DNA of 64,000 bases from contig NZ_CP108442.1 of assembly GCF_041435355.1 (NCBI RefSeq), positions 124,001 to 188,000 of the forward strand, written 5' to 3'. Each line of letters opens with the position of its first letter. Positions within the stretch are counted from its first letter, which is position 1. Both the position numbers and the translations under genes were made by a program. This stretch comes from Streptomyces sp. NBC_01276 (GTDB lineage: Bacteria; Actinomycetota; Actinomycetes; Streptomycetales; Streptomycetaceae). Under the pieces are notes generated by a model, which saw only the letters and a list, made by a program, of their open reading frames with translations, was not told where the DNA came from and made no database searches. Shown here in pieces: positions 57,895 through 64,000 of the stretch.

Positions 57895-58737
57895 ATGCCT
57901 TCTTTCGACACTCCCGAACCGGTCTCGGTCACCGCACGCGTGGAGGCCGGTTCCATCCAGTTCACCGCGGGCGACCGCCTCGACACGGTCGTCGAGGTAC
58001 GGCCCCGCGACCCGAAGCGGGACCTCGACGTACGGACGGCCGACCAGACCGAAGTCACGTACACGGGCGGCGTGCTGACCGTCAGGACTCCCAAGTCCAA
58101 CCTGCTCGGCCGTACCGGAACCGTCGATCTGACGGTCGAACTCCCCACGGGCTCACGCATCGACACGACCGGTGCCTGGACCCAGGTGGTCGGCGAGGGC
58201 CGGCTCGGCGAGGTCCGCGTGAAGACCTCGTCGGGCGACGTCCGCCTCGACACGACCGGCCCGCTGAAGCTGACCGCCTCACACGGCTCGATCACCGTGG
58301 ACCGGATCGAGGGCACGGCCGAGATCACCACCAGCTCCGGCAGCCTGCGCGTCGGCGTCGTCGACGGCCCCGCCGTCCTGAAGAACTCGCACGGCACCAC
58401 GACCGTCGGCGCCGCCAACGGCGAGCTGCGGGTGAGCGGTGCCAACGGCGACATCGAGATCCGCCGGGCCGAGGGTTCGGTCACCGCCACCACCGCCCAC
58501 GGCACCCTGCGCGTGGGCGAGGTGGCCCGCGGCACCGTCCAGTTGGAGACCTCCTACGGGGCCATCGAGGTCGGCGTCCGCGAGGGCACGGCCGCCTGGC
58601 TCGACGTCAACTCGGGCTCCGGCCAGGTGCGCAACTCGCTCACCGCGTCCGAGACCCCGGGGGAGGCCGAGGACACCGTGAAGATCCGCGCCCGCACCCG
58701 GTACGGCAACATCGACGTCCGCCGCGCCAAGGCCTGA
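57895..58737 (+). CDS. DUF4097 family beta-strand repeat protein
   Basis: 280 residues with many short, regular beta-strand repeats (SGDVRLDTTGPLKLTASHGS, SGSLRVGVVDG, NGELRVSGANG, NGDIEIRRAEG and so on), the pattern of DUF4097/DUF4098 putative adhesin-type beta-helix proteins. There is no signal peptide or membrane segment, so a cytoplasmic location is expected. ATG at 57895 has GAGGACGGGA upstream. It lies 93 bp after the ribbon-helix-helix gene and 76 bp before the ABC ATPase gene. Its molecular role is unknown; the conserved company of an ABC exporter suggests a link to envelope stress or drug export, which is inference only. Confidence 0.88.
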   Translation: MPSFDTPEPVSVTARVEAGSIQFTAGDRLDTVVEVRPRDPKRDLDVRTADQTEVTYTGGVLTVRTPKSNLLGRTGTVDLTVELPTGSRIDTTGAWTQVVGEGRLGEVRVKTSSGDVRLDTTGPLKLTASHGSITVDRIEGTAEITTSSGSLRVGVVDGPAVLKNSHGTTTVGAANGELRVSGANGDIEIRRAEGSVTATTAHGTLRVGEVARGTVQLETSYGAIEVGVREGTAAWLDVNSGSGQVRNSLTASETPGEAEDTVKIRARTRYGNIDVRRAKA

Positions 58738-58813
58738 CGCCAAGAGCACCGGTCTCCGCCCACGGCTCACCCGCCCCTCCATTCAATTCCGGCCTTCGAA
58801 AAGGGAGGGCACC

Positions 58814-59815
58814 ATGCCTTCTTCTGTCATGTCCACCTCAAGCCGCGGCGACGGGCACCCGTCCCCGATCGCGATCTCCGCCGTCGGGCTGCGCAAGTCC
58901 TACGGCGACAAGACCGTCCTCGACGGAGTCGACCTGGCCGTCGCCGAAGGAACCGTCTTCGCCCTGCTCGGGCCGAACGGCGCGGGCAAGACCACCGCCG
59001 TGAAGATCCTCTCCACGCTCATCACCGCCGACGCCGGGCAGGCCCGCGTCGGGGGCCACGACCTGACCACCGACCCCCAGGCCGTCCGCGCCACCATCGG
59101 TGTCACCGGCCAGTTCTCCGCCGTCGACGGACTGATCACCGGCGAGGAGAACATGCTCCTCATGGCGGACCTGCACCACCTGCCCAAACACGAGGGCCGG
59201 CGGGTCGCCGCCGAGCTCCTGGAACGCTTCGACCTCACCGCCGCGGCGAACAAGCCCGCCTCCACCTACTCCGGCGGCATGAAACGCCGCCTGGACATCG
59301 CCATGACCCTGGTCGGCGGCCCCCGCATCATCTTCCTCGACGAACCCACCACCGGCCTCGACCCGCGCTCCCGCCACACCATGTGGCAGATCATCCGCGA
59401 ACTGGTCACCGGCGGCGTCACCGTCTTCCTCACCACCCAGTACCTGGAGGAGGCAGACCAGCTCGCCAACCGCATCGCGGTCCTCAACGGCGGCCGGATC
59501 GCCGCCGAAGGCACCGCCGAACAGCTCAAGCGCCTCGTCCCCGGCGGACACGTACGCCTGCGCTTCACCGACCCCACCGCCTACCGCGCCGCCACCCTCG
59601 CCCTCCCCACGGCCACCGGGGACGACGAATCCCTCACCCTGCAGGTCCCCAGCGGCGGCACCCAGCGCGAACTGCGCACCCTCCTCGACCACCTGCACAC
59701 CGCCGGCATCGAAGCCGACGAACTCACCGTCCACACCCCCGACCTCGACGACGTCTTCTTCGCCCTCACCGACGGCGCGACCGTCCCCCACCAGCCGACG
59801 GAGGCCACCCGATGA
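58814..59815 (+). CDS. ABC transporter ATP-binding protein, DrrA-like
   Basis: 333 residues; ATG at 58814 follows GGGAGGG closely. Walker A GPNGAGKTTAVKIL, signature YSGGMKRRLDIAM, Walker B IIFLDEPTTGLDP and the switch segment TTQYLEEADQLA are all intact. The C-terminal extension with HTPDLDDVFFALT is typical of DrrA/daunorubicin-resistance type ATPases. It overlaps the permease start by ATGA, so the two are translationally coupled and form one exporter. Substrate unknown; export of the polyketide is possible given the location, but the gene lies beyond the apparent cluster border. Confidence 0.95.
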   Translation: MPSSVMSTSSRGDGHPSPIAISAVGLRKSYGDKTVLDGVDLAVAEGTVFALLGPNGAGKTTAVKILSTLITADAGQARVGGHDLTTDPQAVRATIGVTGQFSAVDGLITGEENMLLMADLHHLPKHEGRRVAAELLERFDLTAAANKPASTYSGGMKRRLDIAMTLVGGPRIIFLDEPTTGLDPRSRHTMWQIIRELVTGGVTVFLTTQYLEEADQLANRIAVLNGGRIAAEGTAEQLKRLVPGGHVRLRFTDPTAYRAATLALPTATGDDESLTLQVPSGGTQRELRTLLDHLHTAGIEADELTVHTPDLDDVFFALTDGATVPHQPTEATR

Positions 59816-60603
59816 GCACCCTGACCCTCGCCGCCCGCGACTCGGCCACGATGCTGCGCCGCAACCTCCTGCACGCCCGCCGCTACCCCTCCCTCACCCT
59901 CAACCTCCTCCTCACCCCCGTCATGCTCCTGCTCCTCTTCGTCTACATCCTGGGCGACACCATGAGCGCGGGCATCGCAGGCGGCACCCCCGACCGCTCC
60001 GCCTACATCGCCTACGTCGTCCCCGGCCTGCTCCTGATGACCATCGGCAGCACCACCATCGGCACCGCCGTCTCCGTCTCCAACGACATGACCGAAGGGA
60101 TCATCGCCCGCTTCCGCACCATGGCCATCCACCGCCCCTCGGTGCTCGTCGGGCACGTCGTCGGCAGCGTCCTGCAGTGCGTGGCCAGCGTGGTCCTCAT
60201 CGCGGCCGTCGCCGCCGCCATCGGCTTCCGCTCCACCGACGCCACCGCCCTGGAATGGCTCGCCGCCCTCGCACTCCTGACCCTCTTCGCCCTCGCCCTC
60301 ACCTGGATCGCCGTCGGCATGGGCCTGGTCAGCCCCAACGCCGAGGCCGCCAGCAACTCCGCGCTGCCGCTGATCCTGCTGCCGCTGCTCTCCAGCGCCT
60401 TCACCCCGGTCCACTCCATGCCCGGCTGGTTCCAGCCCATCGCCCGGTACCAGCCCTTCACCCCCGCCATCGAAACCCTCCGCGGCCTCCTCCTCGGCAC
60501 CGGGATCGGCAACAACGGCTGGCTCGCCATCGCCTGGTGCGTCGGCCTCACGGTCCTCGGCTACCTCTGGTCGACCGCCAGGTTCAACACCGACCCGAAG
60601 TAG
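59812..60603 (+). CDS. ABC-2 type permease, DrrB-like
   Basis: 263 residues, ATG at 59812 within the ATGA overlap with the ATPase gene. Six hydrophobic segments can be seen, including LNLLLTPVMLLLLFVYILG, VVPGLLLMTIGSTTIG, VVLIAAVAAAIGF, LAALALLTLFALALTWIAVG, ALPLILLPLLSSAF and WLAIAWCVGLTVLGYLW. The loop PGWFQPIARYQPFTPAIETLR is characteristic of DrrB-type permeases. It pairs with the preceding ATPase. The 3' end overlaps the convergent MerR-type gene by 20 bp. Confidence 0.94.
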   Translation: MSTLTLAARDSATMLRRNLLHARRYPSLTLNLLLTPVMLLLLFVYILGDTMSAGIAGGTPDRSAYIAYVVPGLLLMTIGSTTIGTAVSVSNDMTEGIIARFRTMAIHRPSVLVGHVVGSVLQCVASVVLIAAVAAAIGFRSTDATALEWLAALALLTLFALALTWIAVGMGLVSPNAEAASNSALPLILLPLLSSAFTPVHSMPGWFQPIARYQPFTPAIETLRGLLLGTGIGNNGWLAIAWCVGLTVLGYLWSTARFNTDPK

Positions 60604-61309
60604 CGGGCGAGCCGTCCTGCGGCTCGGGGGCCGTCGGCCCCCCGCCCGTCCGGAAGGCCGTCCCCTCGGCCGCGACCCGGCGCCGGACCTGGTCCTCCTG
60701 GGCGAGGCGCCGCAGCAGCTCGAACACCGGGGCGCAGATCGCGAAGACGATGACCGCCCGCTCGGCCAGCGCCACCGGGTCGTCGAGGCCCGCCGCCCGC
60801 TCCAGGTCCAGCCGGGCCACCGACTCGGCCAGCCTCGCGTAGGCGGCGAGCTCGCCCGGGGCGTACTGCGCGTCCAGCCGCCGCAGCTCCTTCAGCGCCA
60901 CCGCGAGCCCCTCCACGTGCGGCGACGTGTCCGGCGCCCGCCAGTCCAGGGCCGCGAGCAGCTCCGACACCTCGGCCTCGGCGGTCGCCGCTGCCTCGGC
61001 CTCCGCCTCGTCGGCCGCGGCGCTCTGGCCCGCCACCGGCACCGGAAGGGCGTAGCTGACCGCGCCGAGGGCGCCCTCGGAGGTGTGGGCCTGGTCGATG
61101 GCCCCGAGCACGTCACGGGTGGCGGCGATGGAGAGGCCGCCGAGCGTGGTCAGCGCCTTGATCAGGCGCAGTCGCTGCGCGTGCTCCTCCCCGTACTCGG
61201 CGAGGGTCGCGGCGGTCGCCCGGCCGGCGGGCAGCAGCCCCTGCCGTAGGAAGTACTTGATGCTGGCGACCGGTACGCCGGTCCGCCGGCTGAGCTCCGA
61301 GATCTTCAT
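60584..61309 (-). CDS. MerR-family transcriptional regulator
   Basis: 241 residues. ATG at 61309 is preceded by GGGAGG; the longer open frame to 61387 is not needed. The N-terminus is a typical MerR winged helix: MKISELSRRTGVPVASIKYF then LRQGLLPAGR. The long C-terminal part (about residues 100-241) is helical with an alanine/glutamate-rich stretch and no visible cysteine metal site, so it likely senses a small organic ligand. It is divergent from the YhgE/Pip-like gene with a palindrome between them, and it probably controls that gene and itself. Confidence 0.92.
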   Translation of the reverse strand: MKISELSRRTGVPVASIKYFLRQGLLPAGRATAATLAEYGEEHAQRLRLIKALTTLGGLSIAATRDVLGAIDQAHTSEGALGAVSYALPVPVAGQSAAADEAEAEAAATAEAEVSELLAALDWRAPDTSPHVEGLAVALKELRRLDAQYAPGELAAYARLAESVARLDLERAAGLDDPVALAERAVIVFAICAPVFELLRRLAQEDQVRRRVAAEGTAFRTGGGPTAPEPQDGSPATSGRC

Positions 61310-61452
61310 ACGGCCTCCCTGCCGGTCATGCGGTGCCCGTCCGGTGTCCGTCGTCGGCGATTGGACACCACAACAAGATACTGCCACTATCCAGTAGCTG
61401 GATACCTTCAGTATCCAGTTCAGGAACGCAGCCGCACCGCACCGGAGAATCG
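61310..61452. promoter_or_regulatory. Divergent promoter with MerR-type palindrome
   Basis: A perfect inverted repeat TATCCAG-tag-CTGGATA lies at 61388-61404, and a third half-site TATCCAG at 61412-61418. TTGGAC at 61361 and CACTAT at 61385 have an 18-bp spacer and could be a promoter for the plus-strand gene, with the dyad overlapping its -10. This is the best operator candidate in the window. Confidence 0.7.
61388..61404. repeat. 17-bp palindromic operator candidate
   Basis: Seven-bp arms with a 3-bp centre, between the divergent MerR and YhgE/Pip-like genes. An additional half-site follows 7 bp downstream (61412-61418). Confidence 0.75.
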
Positions 61453-62778
61453 ATGCCTCAACCCACGCCCCCCTCCGTTCTCCGCCGACCCCGGCTGTGG
61501 ATCGGAACGGGACTCATCGCCGCAGTGGTCTCGATCCTGTTCGCCCTGCTCTACGTGGGCGGCAACGTCAATCCCAGGGGCAACCTGCGCGACCTGCCGG
61601 TGGCGCTGGTCAACGCCGACAGCGGCGCCGACGCGGGCGGCCGCCACGTCAACCTGGGCGACCAGGTCGTCTCGGGGATCCAGAAGGCCGCCGAGGGCGA
61701 CAAGAGCTTCGACTGGCAGGTCGTCAGCCGCGAGGAGGCCGACAAGCGGCTCGGCCGGGGCAAGGTCTTCGGCGCCCTCGTCATACCCAAGGACTTCTCC
61801 GCCACGGTGGCCGCGCTCACCTCCCCGCAGCCCGCGCCCCAGGGCAAGGCCACCCCGCCGACCCTGACCGTGCTGACGAACCAGGCCGCCGGCAGCATCG
61901 GCTCCTCGATGTCCTCCCAGGCCGCCCAGAAGGCCGCCCACACCGCCTCCGCCCACATAGGCCAGGAACTCCTCAAGCAGGCCGCGGCCCAGAAGGCCCC
62001 GCTCCCGACGGCCGCCCAGCTGAAGCTGGCGGACCCGGTGACCGTCACCGTCGCCGACGGCCACCCCGTCGGTTCCCGCAGCGCCATGGGCCTGAGCGCC
62101 TTCTACTACGCACTGGTCCTGGTCGTCTGCGGCATGCTCGGCGCCAACGTGGTCAACTCCCAGGTCGACACCGCGCTCGGCTACCTGCACACCGACTTCG
62201 GCCCGTTCCGCAAGCGCGAACCCGTCCAGCACACCAGCCGCGTCCGCACGCTCGCCATCGGCACGGCGCTCATGCTCGGACTCTCCCTGGTCATGGGCAC
62301 CCTGGTCGAGGTCGCCACGGTCGGCATCCTCGACATGGACGCCTCCCACCTCGGCCTGCTGTGGCTCTACTCGGTCTCGACCATCGCGGTCGTCGGCATC
62401 GGCAGCCTGGCCCTGTTCGCGGCCTTCGGCACCCCCGGCATGCTGCTGGCCACCATCGTCTTCGTCGCCATGGCCGTCCCCTCCTCCGGCGCCACCGTGC
62501 CGGTCCAGGCACTGCCCGGGTTCTTCCGTGCCCTCTCCGAATTCGAGCCGCTGCGCCAGATCACCGAGGGCCTGCGGTCCCTGCTGTACTACGGCGCCCA
62601 GGCCGACGCGGGGCTGGCCCGGGCGTGGGCCTCCATGGGCATCGCCCTGGTCGCCGCACTGGCCTTCGGCTTCGCCGTCACCCGCCTCTACGACCGCAGG
62701 GGGCTGCACCGCATCCCCCACCCCGCCGACGGATCGGAGCCCGCGGCCCCGGAGGCCTCGGCACCCGCCACGGCCTGA
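61453..62778 (+). CDS. YhgE/Pip-type (DUF3533-like) membrane protein
   Basis: 441 residues; ATG at 61453 with GGAG 5 nt upstream. One N-terminal membrane segment (LWIGTGLIAAVVSILFALLY), a large extracellular domain of about 170 residues beginning with NLRDLPVALVNADSGA, then about five membrane segments in the C-terminal half (FYYALVLVVCGMLGANVV, LAIGTALMLGLSLVMG, LLWLYSVSTIAVVGIGSLAL, MLLATIVFVAMAVP, MGIALVAALAFGFAV). This is the architecture of the YhgE/Pip and ABC-2-like family. Members act in envelope processes or efflux, and many in actinomycetes sit next to their regulator. Function here is unknown; control by the divergent MerR protein is likely. Confidence 0.88.
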   Translation: MPQPTPPSVLRRPRLWIGTGLIAAVVSILFALLYVGGNVNPRGNLRDLPVALVNADSGADAGGRHVNLGDQVVSGIQKAAEGDKSFDWQVVSREEADKRLGRGKVFGALVIPKDFSATVAALTSPQPAPQGKATPPTLTVLTNQAAGSIGSSMSSQAAQKAAHTASAHIGQELLKQAAAQKAPLPTAAQLKLADPVTVTVADGHPVGSRSAMGLSAFYYALVLVVCGMLGANVVNSQVDTALGYLHTDFGPFRKREPVQHTSRVRTLAIGTALMLGLSLVMGTLVEVATVGILDMDASHLGLLWLYSVSTIAVVGIGSLALFAAFGTPGMLLATIVFVAMAVPSSGATVPVQALPGFFRALSEFEPLRQITEGLRSLLYYGAQADAGLARAWASMGIALVAALAFGFAVTRLYDRRGLHRIPHPADGSEPAAPEASAPATA

Positions 62779-62833
62779 GACACGGCTCGCGATGCCCCGA
62801 TCGCGTCCTCCGGGACGAACCTGACCTGACCCC

Positions 62834-62862
62834 CGGGCCGGCCCACACCGTGGGCCGGCCCG
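62834..62862. terminator. Perfect 13-bp hairpin after the YhgE/Pip-like gene
   Basis: Arms cgggccggcccac / gtgggccggcccg with a 3-nt loop, 55 nt downstream of the stop codon at 62778. It is very stable and symmetric, so it could end transcription from either side. Confidence 0.85.
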
Positions 62863-62946
62863 CGGCGCACCGCCACCGGCCGGAACCCGGGCGGCGAATG
62901 TGACGCGCACCACCATCCCGGAACTTCGGTGCGGGCCTGGACGATC

Positions 62947-63699
62947 ATGAGCGGCATGGACGCTCGATTCCTCGGCATCTCCGATCTGGCCGGAACCCCT
63001 TCCGTGGCGGTCGTGATCGACGTCATGCGCGCCTACACCGTGGCCGCCTGGGCCTTTGCCCGGGGGGCGGAGAAGATAGTTCTGGCCGAGTCCCTGGACG
63101 ACGCCCTGGCGCTCAAGGCCCGTCACCCGGATTGGGTGGCGCTCAAGGACGGTCCGGCCGCGCCCGGGTTCGACCTGGTCAACTCGCCCGGCCTGCTGCG
63201 CTCGGCCGACCTGGCCGGACGGACCGTGGTGCAGAAGACCACGGCGGGGACGGTCGGCGCCCTCGCGGTCAAGGACGCGTCGCTGGTGCTGTGCGCCGGC
63301 TTCGTGGTGGCGGAGGCAACGGCCCGGCTCCTGCGGACACGCGGGTGCGACAGCGTCACGTTCGTGGTCACCGGCGAGGACGGCCGGGCCGATGAGGACC
63401 TGGCCTGCGCCCAGTACATCGCCGGGCGGGCCACCGGGTCCGGGACGGACCCGGCCGGATTCCTCCGCCGCGCCGGCGGGTCACGCGCCGCCTCCGAGCT
63501 GGCCGAGGGTGTGCGCCTGGGAGTCCATCCGGACGACGTCGCACTCTGTCTCGATCTCGACCGCTTCCCCTTCGCCATGGTGGCGACCCAGGAAGACTCC
63601 CTCATGGTCCTCCGCCCGTACGCGGTGCCTCCGCCCGCCGACGGGGCTTCGCCCTCCGAGGTGGGCCGGGCGACGGCCGCCGGCAACGTGACGACCTGA
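62947..63699 (+). CDS. ComB-like 2-phosphosulfolactate phosphatase family protein
   Basis: 250 residues from ATG at 62947 (ATG 62956 and GTG 62929 are in frame alternatives; no strong ribosome site decides). Family landmarks: [35 protein letters not shown] [19 protein letters not shown], and [15 protein letters not shown]. ComB acts in coenzyme M synthesis in archaea; actinomycetes do not make coenzyme M by that route, so the bacterial protein probably has another phosphatase role. It is isolated by the hairpin upstream and has no obvious tie to the polyketide cluster. Confidence 0.82.
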   Translation: MSGMDARFLGISDLAGTPSVAVVIDVMRAYTVAAWAFARGAEKIVLAESLDDALALKARHPDWVALKDGPAAPGFDLVNSPGLLRSADLAGRTVVQKTTAGTVGALAVKDASLVLCAGFVVAEATARLLRTRGCDSVTFVVTGEDGRADEDLACAQYIAGRATGSGTDPAGFLRRAGGSRAASELAEGVRLGVHPDDVALCLDLDRFPFAMVATQEDSLMVLRPYAVPPPADGASPSEVGRATAAGNVTT

Positions 63700-63777
63700 C
63701 GCCGCTGTTCCGCGGTGACTTCCACCAGCGGCTCGAAGACCTCCCGTCCGTCGGCCGGTGGGCGTGCCCGATGCGGA

Positions 63778-64000
63778 CTACGTCGCGCCGTCCTGGAGGG
63801 TCCCCGCGGGGGGCGTTCCTGTCGGGACGGGGGCGCACCGGGAGTCCCGCCGCGCGCGGGCCCGGTCGCGGAACCATGCGACGGCTCCCACCAGCACGGC
63901 CGCCCCGGCTCCGTAGAGGGGAAGCCACAGGGTCGTCGTGGCCGCCAGGCAGTCGGCGACGGCCTTCCCGCTCTGGTTCGCCCGGGCGTAGGCCAGAGCG
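63778..64000 (-). CDS. C-terminal fragment of a small membrane protein (5' part outside window)
   Basis: Open frame from the right edge to a TAG at 63778-63780, giving 73 residues ending PPAGTLQDGAT. It contains a hydrophobic segment TLWLPLYGAGAAVLVGAVAW followed by the basic stretch FRDRARARRD, as in a protein with a final membrane helix and a cytoplasmic tail. It is not recognised as any family. Coding status rests on frame openness and the membrane-like composition only. Confidence 0.5.
   Translation of the reverse strand, partial: ALAYARANQSGKAVADCLAATTTLWLPLYGAGAAVLVGAVAWFRDRARARRDSRCAPVPTGTPPAGTLQDGAT

Overview
The window is very GC-rich DNA from a Streptomyces-like actinomycete. The signs are G/C-ending codons, GTG starts, bldA-type TTA codons confined to two regulators, and a Tat-exported cholesterol oxidase. 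About 56 kb is one end of a modular type I polyketide gene cluster of the polyene-macrolide type. The last 8 kb looks like ordinary chromosome.

Layout. From 55498 down to position 1 every gene is on the minus strand. In order of transcription they are: three large LuxR-family (LAL) regulators (55498 to 46626); a cytochrome P450, a small ferredoxin and a cholesterol oxidase (46323 to 43152); then three collinear PKS genes. PKS1 has a loading module plus modules 1-4. PKS2 has modules 5 and 6. PKS3 has module 7 and the start of module 8, and runs off the left edge. A 4'-phosphopantetheinyl transferase (55864-56742, plus strand) diverges from the regulators and ends in a strong hairpin, which I take as the right border. 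Beyond it are a ribbon-helix-helix protein, a DUF4097 protein and a DrrAB-like ABC transporter in one operon; a MerR regulator divergent from a YhgE/Pip-type membrane protein; a ComB-like phosphatase; and the 3' end of a small membrane protein gene.

How it works together. Domain motifs predict a starter loaded by an unusual module, whose KS is a small catalytically dead remnant and whose AT lacks the carboxylate-binding arginine. Module 1 adds a methylmalonyl unit with ketoreduction. Modules 2-6 then add malonyl units with DH-KR, and module 7 adds a methylmalonyl unit with DH-KR. If every DH is active the product carries a conjugated hexaene with a methyl group on its last double bond. Module 4 DH has a changed HxxxGxxxxP motif, so the chromophore may be shorter or interrupted. 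P450, ferredoxin and cholesterol oxidase adjacent to the PKS is the arrangement known from pimaricin and filipin clusters. The PPTase would activate the ACPs. The last modules, thioesterase and any sugar genes lie outside the window, so ring size and product identity cannot be read here.
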